NCBI GenBank assembly: GCA_021613375.1
Contig: CM038705.1
Span: 7,930,095 to 7,994,094, forward strand
DNA: 64,000 nucleotides
Direction of reading: 5' to 3'
Origin: Megaleporinus macrocephalus
Lineage: Eukaryota > Chordata > Actinopteri > Characiformes > Anostomidae
The position numbers were made by a program, and so were the translations under genes. This document shows positions 35,801-45,995 of the stretch, one piece after another. The notes beneath the pieces were generated by a model. It searched no databases and had not been told where the DNA came from. It saw nothing but the letters and a program-made list of their open reading frames with translations. Each line of letters opens with the position of its first letter. Position 1 is the stretch's first letter.

Positions 35801-38800
35801 CCCAACTACGGCCTAAAAAAGTTATAACCCAACTAGGGCCCAAAAGTTATAACCCAGCTGGGGCCCACGTATCACCAATCAAACAGCCACTACAAGCCCA
35901 CATAAAACCCATACAGCCCAAATGAAACCCATATGGGGCCCACATGGACATGTTGGCTGGGATATTTAGATATTTGGATATTTTGGGATATTTGCTGAGA
36001 CTTCTGTGTAATTTCCCATTATTTTCCTTTTTTCTCTCGCTGAAAAATTTAGGACCTACCCCTTTTGCACAAGGTATATTTCATTTGACTACATAATAAA
36101 TAAAATGTAGTGCATCCCACTAGTCAGATTTGAACACAAACAGACATAAACAGCTATGCTAGCAGTAAAAAAAAGTCCCTTTTTAATGTCTCATATCAGC
36201 TGCATGTCTTTGTGTCTAAGATCGCATCCTGCAGCCGCTTCACAAAGAGTGTTACCCACACAGGAAGTCGCTGGTGTAATCTTAAGGCTCCAGGTGGTTC
36301 ATGACCTCCTCTTGTGTGTAACAATCTCAGAGGCCATCTTCAGGTCCTATGGGCAAAAGCTTATCAGTTGGACTTCACCAAAAAGGTTATAGGAAAGATA
36401 TGTGCTGTGGTTGAGTTATTATCCAGTTTGGGTGATTTATTGGAGCCCGTGATTCTTGGCTCATTGGCTTATAGTAATATTGCTTACACTGAGTGTCAGA
36501 TACAGTTGATTTGGGAGTGTTTAATGCAGAAATCTTTGAATTAGATTAACAAGTGGCCTGTATTTATCTACTGTAAACCACTGAATTGATAGCCATTTCC
36601 AAAAGACACCCTATGGGCCTCACAGTGTTATGTTAGTATGCTAACAGGGCTGTTACTAACATCAGTAGCCTCTGTAGTTTCTTTCTAATTAATTTCTTTT
36701 TGTTCCTCCAGACCTTGAGATACAAAGTATGTCTTATGAATATCGTCCCAAGGTCTAATCAATGATTGCTGTATTTCATTTTTTTACACCATGGACAGGT
36801 CGCCAGTCCATTGCATGGCCAACACTCACTTACACCTACGGGTAGGGCTGTCGCAATAACCGGCATATATTGTAATACCGCGCTATTGACCTGCCAACCG
36901 CAGGGAATTGCAAGCAACCATCACATTGATGTTTGTGTTTTCATTTTCAAACAATGGTGGCTACTCTGGTCGCAAAACCAAATGCGACTTCGCCAGTTTG
37001 GGAGCATTTTGGCTTTCAAACGAATGAAAAGGGAGAGCCAACCAATGTAGACGAGGCAATATGCAAACTCTGTGCCCGAAAGATTGCTGTGAAACGGGCG
37101 AATACATCGAACTTGAGATCCCATCTCGCTACCTATCATCCAGCTATCGAAACGCAACTGCTCCCACAAGCACCAAGCCTTGGGTCAGCCTCAACAGTAC
37201 CAGCTCAGGTTGGTTCCAGCCGACAGGTCGGGGTGGCTGAATGGTTTAATTGCGCGAGGTTCCAAATACAGTCTGGCGTCTCATTGAGGAGATGGTTCCA
37301 TTTAGCACAGTAACTGGCATTCAGGTCTATGCTTGAGAAATTCAACAAGCAATAGAAGTTGCCTGCGAAGACGTTTTTTTCTGAGACCGCTGTCCCGAAA
37401 ATGTCCAACACAGTAAAGACATTTTATTACTAAAGGAAGGGTTTTCGTTTTCCTTCTTTTTTTTTCCTAAACAAATTCTGATCTCATGTGTTCTCAGGTT
37501 TTTTGCCTACTTTGCACAGTGTATATCAATCCTAGGCTATAAGCTAGACTTTTTCCAGGAGTGTTCTTTTTGGGCGTCATTAGCTTTAGAGACTCTGCAT
37601 TTAACAATAAAGGACTGTTTAATTTGTCCTACAACTGTGTCATAAATATAATATTCCTAATAATTACAATAAGACGTGTTTATATAGCACTAAAATCAGG
37701 ATACGTTTGTGAAAACAACAAAAATGGCGATAATACCGCATATTGTGGAATTCTTTCACCACCGCAGCCCTACCTACGGGCAATGTAGAGGGACCGATCA
37801 ACCTAACATGCATGTCTTTGGACTGCGGAAGGGAACCAGAGTACCCGAAGGAAACTCACTCAAACCACTAACCACTGCACCCCCTTTTATCACATTTATA
37901 TCTTATGTTTTTCATTCAAGACTTGCTGGATGTTTAAAGTAACACTGAAGTTTAGTTTCATGCAGACATGTTTAATAGATGTACTCAGGCTCCCTGCAAT
38001 GACTTACATTCAAACATATCACTCTGACCTACAGACAGTTCATTTCACTGTATTGAGCTTTTAATGTGAGGCTACAGTTTCTGAGTGATTGACGGGTATT
38101 CCCCCCCTTTATCCATTATTAATACAAGTCGGTGCACATTGATACGTTTAAACAGGTCCCCTCTGTCACCACTAACAACAACATATGAAAGTGCCCCAAA
38201 TCTGATTATAAACCGATCTTTTTTAAATCTTTATTAGGTGTGTATGAAAATATTATATATCAAAATATTGAATATGGCGATATTATGTTTAGTGATACTT
38301 TATCGATTCTCAAAAACACTCATTTCTACAGTTTCTGTCCTGCTGGGTGGCTTCTGGCAAAAAAAGTCAATGGGCCTACAAGCCTACCTTTACAAAAAAG
38401 AAGTTTATTCAAGTGTTCCATTAGTTTACTTCTTTTAAACTAAAAGGAAGTGAGTATGTTTCCAGTTTACCTTTTATGTACTTCTCAGTGATATACTAAA
38501 CACAGTTATACTTAAGTATGCTTGGGTTATACTGACAAGTATAGAACAGTCTCAGTATATTTGGCCTTTACTTGTACTTCATCTTTTGATTGAGATAGTA
38601 GAAGTAAGTATTCTTGCTCTGCACAAAAACACATCCAGTACAATATTTATTTAAAATTTGATTTATAAAAATTTATAAAGATACAAATATGTTTCTTAAT
38701 CTGAGCGTGTCTTATTTATTTTACGTGTGAGTAAGTAAACATTGTTAAAATTCTATTTTAAGTAGAAAAAAACCCTTAAACCTAGTCATATACTTTAAAG

Positions 38801-39229
38801 TACAACAATAATATAAGCAGTACATTATAAGTGTTATGTTAAGTTCACTTAAAGTTGTATACTTGGTTTACTCCTCTTCCAATTGAAGTGTACTGAAAAA
38901 GTAAGCTTTTATAAACTAGAAAGTGGGCCAATTTAGTCCCAAGAAGTATTAAAATAGTACATATACAAGTTTACTACTAGTACAATGACATTAGTATAGT
39001 AACTACATTAAGTATACTTAATAAAATAAACTTTAAGTATACTTATTTTCTGTAAGGGTCATGCTATTCTATTGGGCATTAAGGGACAGCTGTTTGTCTT
39101 CTGTGGGTGTTTTAATCTCAGTGCTAGAGCAGAGGCGTCAGATCTGCTCCACAGAGATTTCCCTGCTGAAGACCTGTCAAGAGGCTAGTGTTGACAAATT
39201 GTATCTCCAGGACTGGAGTTCCCCACAGA

Positions 39230-39283
<54 letters not shown>

Positions 39284-42200
39284 CACACTCCTCAGGGAGC
39301 TGTCTGGGAAATCTGCCATCTCTCCCTCTGCATGCAGGGTCAGGGCAAGGCATGAAAGGCAGCGCCTGTTAACTTGTGTAATAACTTGTGTTATTATATT
39401 CTGAGCTACAGTGCGAGGTCAGGCATAACACAACGCTTTAGAGAACCTGATTTAGAACCATTTACATTGCTGCTCACAGGAGGAGGTTAGAGCTACAAGT
39501 TATTACATGAAACATGATGCATGATTTCTGAAATATTAATTGATGTAATGTCATGCAGGTACATACCTCAGCCCAAAAAAAATCCCCAAAGAAACCACCT
39601 CAGAGGACAAAAGCAGGTTCTCTGGGGGTTTGGGGTATTTAAGCAGTTGTATATGTGTGAACTGGTGTCTCTGCTCTTGTGGTCTCATCACAGTTACTGA
39701 GCATTAGTGCTGGCCTGAATAGACAACAAACAAACGAAGAAAAATACCAACAATGGAACAGGTGTAGCACCTATCATAGCAGCGGAGCACACAAAAAAAA
39801 TACCTTAATTATACAAAATAATGCAAACTCCTTGAACACTTCAAATAAAAATAATTATTTTAAATACACTAATCCGAAATTGAATTATTTATCTATCTAA
39901 TAAGAGTATTGCTGCTAAAATAGCTAGCAGCGCAGCACACAAAAATATTATACTTGGAATAAAAATAAAAAATGTAAATGTACTGAATAACAAAGCATAA
40001 TAAATGTAACAAAATAGCACATGTCCCACCATTAACATAGAAACTCAGAAAAGAACACTTTAAAAACAAAATGCTGAGTGTAGTAAATTTAACAAAATAG
40101 CAGGTCGCGCCGTTAAAGCAGCAGCACAGCCTAAAAAAAGAACTTTAAATTAACATTTTAAATACAAAAACACTACGTATAATATATTTTTACAAAATAG
40201 CAAATGTCTCGCTGTTAACTTCATATAAAAATAAATACCTTAAATACAAGAACTGTAATAAACTGTACATAATAGCACATACAGCACCGTAGCAGCGTAG
40301 CACACCTGTAAAAAATATAAAAAGTATTAACTGAACGAAGGGGAAACTACACCTTCTTCATTTTGTGTGCAAGAAACACAAGTTTGTTGACATTTTCTGG
40401 TAAAATTGAGAAAAAAACAAATATCCGAATACCAAAATTAAAAACCGAATACCTACTCAATGAGTGAATATCCCAATACCAAAATTAAAAACCGAATACC
40501 TACTCAACGAGCGAATATCCCAATACCAAAATTAAAAACCGAATACCTACTCAAGGGGCGGATATCTGAATACCAAAATAAAAAAACGAATACCTACTCA
40601 AGGGGCGGATATCTGAATACCAAAATAAAAAAACGAATACCTACTCAACGAGCGAATATCCCAATACCAAAATTAAAAACCCAATACCTACTCAACAAAA
40701 ATAAGAAAAAATACCGCAAGGATAAATAAAAAAAAAAACAATACCTTAAAGCGAATATCCAATACCAAAATTAAAAAACCGAATACCTACTCAAGGGGCG
40801 GATATCTGAATACCAAAATAAAAAAAAACGAATACCTACTCAACGAGCGAATATCCCAATACCAAAATTAAAAACCGAATACCTACTCAACGAGCGAATA
40901 TCCGAATACCAAAATAAAAAACCGAATACCTACTCAACGAGCGAATATCCCAATACCAAAATAAAAAACCGAATACCTACTCAACGAGCGAATATCCCAA
41001 TACCAAAATAAAAAACCGAATACCTACTCAACGAGCGAATATCCCAATACCAAAATTAAAAACCGAATACCTAATCAACGAGCGAATATCCCAATACCAA
41101 AATAAAAAACCGAATACCTACTCAACGAGCGAATATCCGAATACCAAAATAAAAAACCGAATACCTACTCAACGAGCGAATATCCGAATACCAAAATAAA
41201 AAACTGAATACCTACTCAACGAGCGAATATCCGAATACCAAAATAAAAAACTGAATACCTACTCAACGAGCGAATATCCGAATACCAAAATTAAAAACCG
41301 AATACCTACTCAAGGGGCGGATATCTGAATACCAAAATTAAAAACCGAATACCAACTCAAGGGGCGGATGTCTGAATACCAAAATTAAAAACTAAATACC
41401 TACTCAATGAGCGAATATCCCAATACCAAAATTAAAAACCGAATACCTACTCAACAAGTGAATATCCCAATACCAAAATTAAAAACCGAATACCTACTCA
41501 ACAAGTGAATATCCCAATACCAAAATTAAAAACCGAATACCTACTCAATGAGCGAATATCCCAATACCAAAATTAAAAACGAATACCTACTCAAGGGGCG
41601 AATATCAATACCAAAATAAAAAAACGAATACCTACTCAACAAGTGATATCAATACCAAAATAAAAACGAATACCTACTCAACAAGTGAATATCAATACCA
41701 AAATTAAAACGAATACCTACTCAACGAGCGAATATCCCAATACCAAAATTAAAAACCGAATACCTACTCAACGGGCGAATATCCGAATACCAAAATTAAA
41801 AACCGAATACCTACTCAAGGGGCGGATATCTGAATACCAAAATAAAAAAAAACGAATACCTACTCAACGAGCGAATATCCCAATACCAAAATTAAAAACC
41901 GAATACCTACTCAAGGCGATATCCGAATACCAAAATAAAAACCGAATACCTACTCAACGAGCGAATATCCCAATACCAAAATAAAAAACGAATACCTACT
42001 CAACGAGCGAATATCCCAATACCAAAATAAAAAACCGAATACCTACTCAACGAGCGAATATCCGAATACCAAAATAAAAAACTGAATACCTACTCAACGA
42101 GCGAATATCCGAATACCAAAATAAAAAACTGAATACCTACTCAACGAGCGAATATCCGAATACCAAAATTAAAAACCGAATACCTACTCAAGGGGCGGAA

Positions 42201-45200
42201 TATCAATACCAAAATTAAAAACGAATACCTACTCAACAAGCGATGTCTGAATACCAAAATTAAAAACTAAATACCTACTCAAAGCGAATATCCCAATACC
42301 AAAATTAAAAACCGAATACCTACTCAACAAGTGAATATCCCAATACCAAAATTAAAAACCGAATACCTACTCAACAAGTGAATATCCCAATACCAAAATT
42401 AAAAACCGAATACCAACTCAAGGGGCGGATGTCTGAATACCAAAATTAAAAACTGAATACCTACTCAATGAGCGAATATCCCAATACCAAAATTAAAAAC
42501 CGAATACTTACTCAACAAGTGAATATCCCAATACCAAAATTAAAAACTGAATACCTACTCAACAAGTGAATATCCCAATACCAAAATTAAAAACCGAATA
42601 CCTACTCAACAAGTGAATATCCCAATACCAAAATTAAAAACCGAATACCTACTCAACGAGCGATGTCTGAATACCAAAAAAAAAACTGAATACCTACTCA
42701 ATGAGCGAATATCCCAATACCAAAATAAAAACCGAATACCAACTCAACGAGCGGATGTCTGAATACCAAAATTAAAAACTGAATACCTACTCAATGAGCG
42801 AATATCCCAATACCAAAATTAAAAACTGAATACCTACTCAACAAGTGAATATCCCAATACCAAAATTAAAAACCCAATACCTACTCAACGAGCGAATATC
42901 CAAATACCAAAATTAAAAACCGAATACCTACTCAACGAGCGAATATCCCAATACCAAAATTAAAAACTGAATACCTACTCAACGAGCGAATATCCCAATA
43001 CCAAAATTAAAAACTGAGTACCTACTCAACGAGCGAATATCCCAATACCAAAATTAAAAACAGAATACCTACTCAACAAGCGAATATCCAAATACCAAAA
43101 TTAAAAACCGAATACCTACTCAATGAGCGAATATCTGAATACCAAAATTAAAAACCGAATACCTACTCAACGAGCGAATATCCCAATACCAAAATTAAAA
43201 ACAGAATACCTACTCAACGAGCGAATATCTGAATACCAAAATTAAAAACCGAATACCTACTCAACAAGCGAATATCCAAATACCAAAATTAAAAACTGAA
43301 TACCTACTCAATGAGCGAATATCTGAATACCAAAATTAAAAACCGAATACCTACTCAACAAGTGAATATCTGAATACCCGAATATTCGAGTCCAGCCCTA
43401 CTGAGCATATATCACTTCTACACCACTGTCACCAATACAGACCGCGCTTGAGCCCCTCATAGTCAGCTGCACACCAGCAACACTGTGGTAAGCACGTAGA
43501 AACAGAATTAGCAACCAACTGTTATATTACAACCATAACCTAGCAACACCTTAGCAACCATCCAGCAACACCACCCGTACACCTTAAAAAATTCACTTAG
43601 CAACCAACTGGTACACCATGGTTATCGCCTAGCAACACCTTAGTAACCAACCGTTATACTATAGCAACCACGTAGCAACACCTTAGCAAATATCCTGCAA
43701 CATCTCAGCAAACACCTAGTAAACCGTGGTAATCGCCTAGCTACACCTTAGCAACCAATCATTACACTATAGAAACCACCTAGCAATGCCTCTGCAACCA
43801 TCCGGCAACACCTTAGCAACCACCTGGTACACTGTGGCAATCACTTAGCAACGCCTTAGCAACCATCCTGCAACATCTCAGCAACCACTTCGTACACCTA
43901 GCAACCTATGGTTATACTATCGCAACTACCTAACAACCACTTAGAAACATTTTGGCAACCAACTTGCAACACCTTACTAACCTTCTAGCCATACCCGAGC
44001 AACACATTAGCAACCACATAGTAAACCTTGGTAATTGCTTAGCAACACCTTAGCAACCTTCTAGCAAAAACTTGTTTATCACTTAGCAACAGCTTATCAA
44101 CCACCTAGCAATTGTTAGCAATGGGCTCTGGTTCTTAGGTGGTCTCTACGTCTTTCACTTTGTTAAGGCTTGTGTTGAGATGCCTGTTCAGAAATATCCT
44201 GCTATATATTAATATTGGCCACGCCCCAAACTGCAGACTGATACTACACTACATACGCAATATCATACACAATAATATCACCAACATTTTTGAATATGGT
44301 GAACGATATTATACCCTGAAATATCGTACCATATCACCCGTCACTAATTATCACATCAGGTACTACTTTTACTGTTTTTAGCAAAAGAAAAATTCACACT
44401 TTCCTCATTTCCCATTATATCTCTACTAGAGACAGATTTTATCTCCAGTATCATTCACTTTACTTCAGTCCTGGATATATGGAGATATTTGGAGTGCATT
44501 ATTTAGTATCATGACATTCTGAATCATTGACTTCTGTTGCAATCTGATAAATTCTTGTATTTTTTAATATCTCAGTTAGGGGTGTGCTATATCATATCAT
44601 ATGCAATCATAAAATTTAACTTTCATTTTGTTGCAGTAGTGTATTATTGAAATATTTTTTTATTCAATGTTTTGAGTATCGTTATTGCAAAAATACCATG
44701 AAATATCATGATATTATTGTCGGGCCATATCGCCCACCCCTAGTATCTTGTTTAGTTTGTAAAGTGGTCTTTAATTGGATTTATCTAATAATAATCAGAC
44801 ATACAGATAATGTTATATTTTGTTTATTTATTAGTAATTTACTGTAATTCCACCAATGTTGTTCTACGTCACTATACATAGTGATTTATTACCTTACCTA
44901 CAGTGGAATCAGATTATAGGTAATATTTAGGGGATAGGGTGGGCTTTGATTCATATTAGCAAATGTGAACCTGGAAATTGCTTAGCAACACCGTAGCAAC
45001 CAGGCAGTTGTTCGGTCTTTCCGCAGATGCACGTGACACAATAACGCTGTAAGTATCCTGCCGTCTGGTTCCATTCAGCACCTTTAAACCCGAGGAAAGT
45101 TCTCTAAACTCAGTGTTACACAAACATTTCTCTTTAAAGCCGGCGTGTGTGAAACTGTAGAGTATTAGAGTCTACCTGAACCCGCCTCCACTCACTGCTG

Positions 45201-45364
45201 CACAAGATAGCGTCGTTAGAAAATCAACACAAAACACAGATTCACTCACACATCAGAAGCAGCAGACGAGCAGCAGCTCCAGTCCCCAGGGTCCGGCCGA
45301 GGAAGCGCGGTGTAGCGCCGGTCACGCCGTTCCAACATTTATCTTGTTTGCTGGATCGTAACAT
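24101..45364 (-). CDS. Gene B: paralogous six-cysteine membrane protein, 3' end not found
   Basis: Five minus-strand exons join in frame: 45364-45250, 32665-32526, 29846-29727, 27951-27933 and 24188-24101. Intron phases are 1, 0, 0, 1 and 2 (the last donor leads to an unidentified exon). The product so far is about 160 residues: signal peptide, a six-cysteine ectodomain (C-x7-C-x22-C-x4-W, then C-x9-C-x6-C) with NQS, NIT and NVT sequons, and a helix VAVPVVVLLLVVFIII followed by a basic stop-transfer WKWKKVK. The order of phases and the invariant C-x7-C, C-x4-W and C-x9-C spacings make it a paralogue of gene A despite low identity. Its introns are swollen to 21 kb by satellites and transposons. 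The cytoplasmic exon should start in phase 2 below 24.1 kb, but no candidate there was convincing. Confidence 0.68.
24421..24960 (+). repeat. Two copies of a dispersed ctttcaatgtaagtcaatgg repeat
   Basis: 24421-24600 and 24755-24935 share acaggagagaccaaaa-like starts, tttcaatgtaagtcaatg, tattggtccattcatcatg and cagctgtcatgttcaaatt. A third full copy is at 52232-52400. They follow the gene B transmembrane exon, in its upstream intron. Confidence 0.65.
25170..27787. mobile_element. MITE-like element with internal satellite expansion
   Basis: The left end ggtgtgtccgaaatggcctactagtcag and right end gtaggctatttcggacgc are inverted and match the ends of the unexpanded copy at 52806-53396. The interior is the 46-bp array. 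Lies in gene B intron 4. Confidence 0.7.
25268..27755. repeat. 46-bp satellite array
   Basis: About 54 copies of gatttcactactgagtatt, cagacatactagccgcgctc, gcctact. The left third alternates two unit types (tcatacatactagccgcg and tcagacatactagccacg) in near-dimeric order; the right part is more uniform. Confidence 0.95.
27933..27951 (-). CDS. Gene B exon 4: 19-nt micro-exon with sixth Cys
   Basis: A pyrimidine-rich acceptor ending ttttacag and donor TTTT|GTAAGT bound 19 nt encoding NVMECF plus one base, phase 0 to 1. It corresponds to the 25-nt exon of gene A. Confidence 0.6.
28170..28470 (+). mobile_element. Teleost SINE-like element
   Basis: Has tccatctattatcttctgct, gtcaccagtccatcgcatgg, gtgggaggaaaccgaagtac, ggagaacatacacactccac and the end tgaggagacagtgctgacca, ctacaccacc, a very common fish short interspersed repeat. 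Confidence 0.75.
28455..29640. repeat. 20-bp minisatellite grown from SINE tail
   Basis: About 58 copies of taaccactacaccaccatac. The normal SINE tail (accactacaccaccgtgccgccc) is seen just once, as the last partial unit: accactacaccattgtgccgcccta at 29624-29648. The array sits between SINE body and SINE end. Confidence 0.92.
29727..29846 (-). CDS. Gene B exon 3: second half of six-Cys domain
   Basis: Forty whole codons lie between ttttcttag and GGA|GTAAGT. The exon starts GVVVANEEDFNQS and contains NITLTSC and NVTYRNGC, cysteines 4 and 5 being nine residues apart as in gene A. Confidence 0.74.
30018..31357. mobile_element. DNA-transposon-like repeat carrying a nested MITE
   Basis: The left gagcgtagaattagcatagacgg and right ccgtcaatgtcaagagcaaatctacgc are imperfect inverted repeats. 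A second element (30652-31241) interrupts it. Confidence 0.5.
30652..31241 (+). mobile_element. MITE, copy 1 of inverted pair
   Basis: Inverted ends ggctgtgtctcaaaccctag and ctaggttttgagacacaccc. The interior matches the reverse complement of 31435-32006 over nearly its full length. Confidence 0.8.
31435..32006 (-). mobile_element. MITE, copy 2 of inverted pair
   Basis: Starts gggtgtctttgaaaacctag and ends ctagggtttgagacacagcc. With copy 1 it forms a palindrome-like pair of about 590-bp arms and a 190-bp spacer. Confidence 0.8.
32010..32410. repeat. Copy of the 19.6-kb DNA-transposon repeat
   Basis: Shares tatcagctccactgaccata, ggacccccacaggaccacca and cattctcagcactgcagtga with 19.66-19.87 kb. 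Confidence 0.6.
32526..32665 (-). CDS. Gene B exon 2: first half of six-Cys domain
   Basis: The acceptor ctacacag is followed by GT ATT TGG, completing TGT (Cys) with the T left by exon 1. It encodes IWLAGSCGVEASSLC and later LECTVYNWHVN, with donor AAT|GTGAGT in phase 0. Cysteines 1-3 and the C-x4-W motif align with gene A exon 2. Confidence 0.72.
32755..32995. repeat. Partial copy of the same repeat
   Basis: tgttggtgtgagtggatcag, tactacttgctggtccacct and ccttcatcagtggacacagg match pieces of 19.9-20.15 kb. It begins about 90 bases upstream (minus-strand sense) of gene B exon 2. Confidence 0.6.
33010..35960. repeat. 24-bp array within a gggccc-rich repeat element
   Basis: From about 33290 to 35860 there are some 105 units of cccaactagggcctaaagtt plus ataa, with gcccaaaag and acggcc variants. 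The left 250 bases are older, more divergent units (gtgggtcc, gccttaccgaggcccac) and the right flank is ggggcccacgtatcaccaat, as at 10.0 kb. Blocks of about 12-16 units recur (see findings). Confidence 0.92.
36000..36780. other. No gene seen
   Basis: Unique-looking AT-rich sequence in gene B intron 1 with no recognised element. Confidence 0.35.
36843..37772 (+). mobile_element. hAT transposon remnant with 8-bp target duplication
   Basis: 930 bp with ends tagggctgtcgcaataaccg and ccgcagcccta, flanked by the perfect 8-mer cctacggg on both sides (36835-36842 and 37773-37780). It encodes a BED finger and then a short broken piece of transposase; the catalytic core is absent, so it is non-autonomous. 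Confidence 0.88.
36954..37313 (+). pseudogene. BED zinc-finger fragment of hAT transposase
   Basis: From ATG 36954 the frame reads MVATLVAKPNATSPVWEHFG, later ICKLCARKI, then NTSNLRSHLATYHP. The aromatic SPVWEHFGF, C-x2-C and H-x4-H are the BED-type DNA-binding finger of ZBED/hAT proteins. It stops at 37313 after about 119 residues. Downstream, MLEKFNKQ, stop and ETAVPKMSN-like text in other frames are the next part of the transposase, broken by stops. Confidence 0.75.
38230..38335. repeat. Fragment of the 62.2-kb hAT-like MITE
   Basis: gaatatggcgatattatgtttagtgatac and gattctcaaaaacac match 62243-62293; the rest of the element is missing. Confidence 0.6.
38440..39055. repeat. Repeat rich in aagtatactta motifs
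   Basis: Multiple agtatacttaagta and ttaagtatactta phrases. Probably a degenerate DNA-element family; ends indistinct. Confidence 0.4.
39232..39282. repeat. (AC)n microsatellite
   Basis: About 24 AC units. Confidence 0.95.
39705..43400. mobile_element. 3.7-kb hAT-like element made mostly of a tandem array
   Basis: Ends tagtgctggcctgaata and gaatattcgagtccagccct are imperfect inverted repeats, and the element is flanked by a perfect 8-bp duplication ctgagcat (39697-39704 and 43401-43408), the hAT signature. The left 650 bases have repeats of gtagcagcgtagcacac and aaaatagcacatg; the rest is the 47-bp array. No transposase remains. Lies in gene B intron 1. Confidence 0.85.
40396..43385. repeat. 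47-bp minisatellite
   Basis: About 63 copies of gagcgaatatcccaatacca, aaattaaaaaccgaatacct, actcaac, with sub-variants (ggggcgg, aagtgaa, atctgaa). Two inner half-units, gaatatccgaatacc and aaaaccgaatacc, look related, and the unit also resembles the right end gaatacccgaatattcg of the host element. Confidence 0.95.
43480..44130. repeat. Degenerate ttagcaacca repeat
   Basis: Many diverged copies of cctagcaacaccttagcaac with about 30-50 bp spacing; an isolated pair recurs at 44975-45005. Confidence 0.7.
44200..44750. mobile_element. MITE-like repeats with atatcgcc ends
   Basis: 44579-44743 runs from ggggtgtgctatatcatatc to atatcgcccacccctag, inverted ends; 44205-44345 holds a related fragment (gaacgatattataccctgaa). 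Confidence 0.45.
45250..45364 (-). CDS. Gene B exon 1: signal peptide
   Basis: The frame from ATG 45364 encodes 38 residues, MLRSSKQDKCWN through AAARLLLLM, then T|GTGAGT (phase 1). Joined to exon 2 it gives AAARLLLLMCIWLAGSC, a good hydrophobic core and cleavage region, although the N-region is long. An overlapping out-of-frame upstream ATG lies at 45372. The exon sits in a CpG-rich stretch. Confidence 0.6.
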
Positions 45365-45480
45365 GACGACATGAGGAGCCCAACAGCTCTGAGCGAAAAG
45401 CAGGAAAAGCTACTCTACTCTCTCTAAGGGGCGTGGCTCTTTTGGATCAGGCGTCTGATTGGTCAAACAAGGACGAGCCC
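45365..45480 (-). promoter_or_regulatory. Gene B promoter: CCAAT box and GC/KLF box
   Basis: Upstream of exon 1 the minus strand carries GACCAATCAGA (CCAAT at 45462-45458) and, 22 bases closer to the gene, CCACGCCCC (45436-45428), a typical GC/KLF-type element. Both are 60-100 bases upstream of the start codon. No TATA box is seen. This fits a CpG-rich, broad promoter. Confidence 0.5.
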
Positions 45481-45922
45481 CTGAGGATATTCCGCTACAG
45501 GATTCTGAAAAATTCCAGTGATAGCAATTATGTGATTCTGCTTACACGTACAGAAATGTTTCATTCATTCATTCTCACTGTGCTCCTCTGAGATCACATA
45601 CTGGCACCTTTTCCTTTGAATCTCAAACTCTTGCGCACTTAACTATGCAGATATTTTAAAATAAGCCTTTAAAGGGCAACTCCCCCGTTTTCTTTTTACA
45701 TTTCTGCATAACTAAATAGCCAGACGTCTGGAGAGTTATTATATGAAATGGTTTTAAATATTATATAATCAGTTGTATTGTAATCAGTTCACTGCATTTC
45801 ACTCATACTGTTACAGCCGATTAAACCACGCTGCTTAGCTTCAACCACTGAATTATGCAAAAAAAAATAAAAAAAATTAAAACTACAACAGCATCGCTGA
45901 TTCACCCATATACTGTACACTG

Positions 45923-45940
45923 TGCTGCCATCTGCTGGTT
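45923..45940 (-). promoter_or_regulatory. CTCF-like motif
   Basis: The minus strand reads aaccagcagatggcagca, matching CCAGCAGRKGGCAG. It lies between the gene B promoter and the 60-bp satellite. Confidence 0.4.
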
Positions 45941-45995
45941 TTCACTAAAAAACTAAAATTCACACAGCTCTTATTCCAAACCTTGGAGAATTACT

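Larger units (their letters stand above)
36785..37895 (+). mobile_element. SINE-like element split by a hAT insertion
   Basis: The left piece (caggtcgccagtccattgca, ggccaacactcacttacacc) and right piece (catgtctttggactgcggaa, gtacccgaaggaaactcact) belong to the same fish SINE seen at 28.2 kb; the hAT sits between. Confidence 0.75.

Noticed and set aside
40460..41984. Open frames rich in EYLLKGRISEYQN repeats
   Set aside because: Translation of the 47-bp minisatellite; no start context, no conservation of frame between units.
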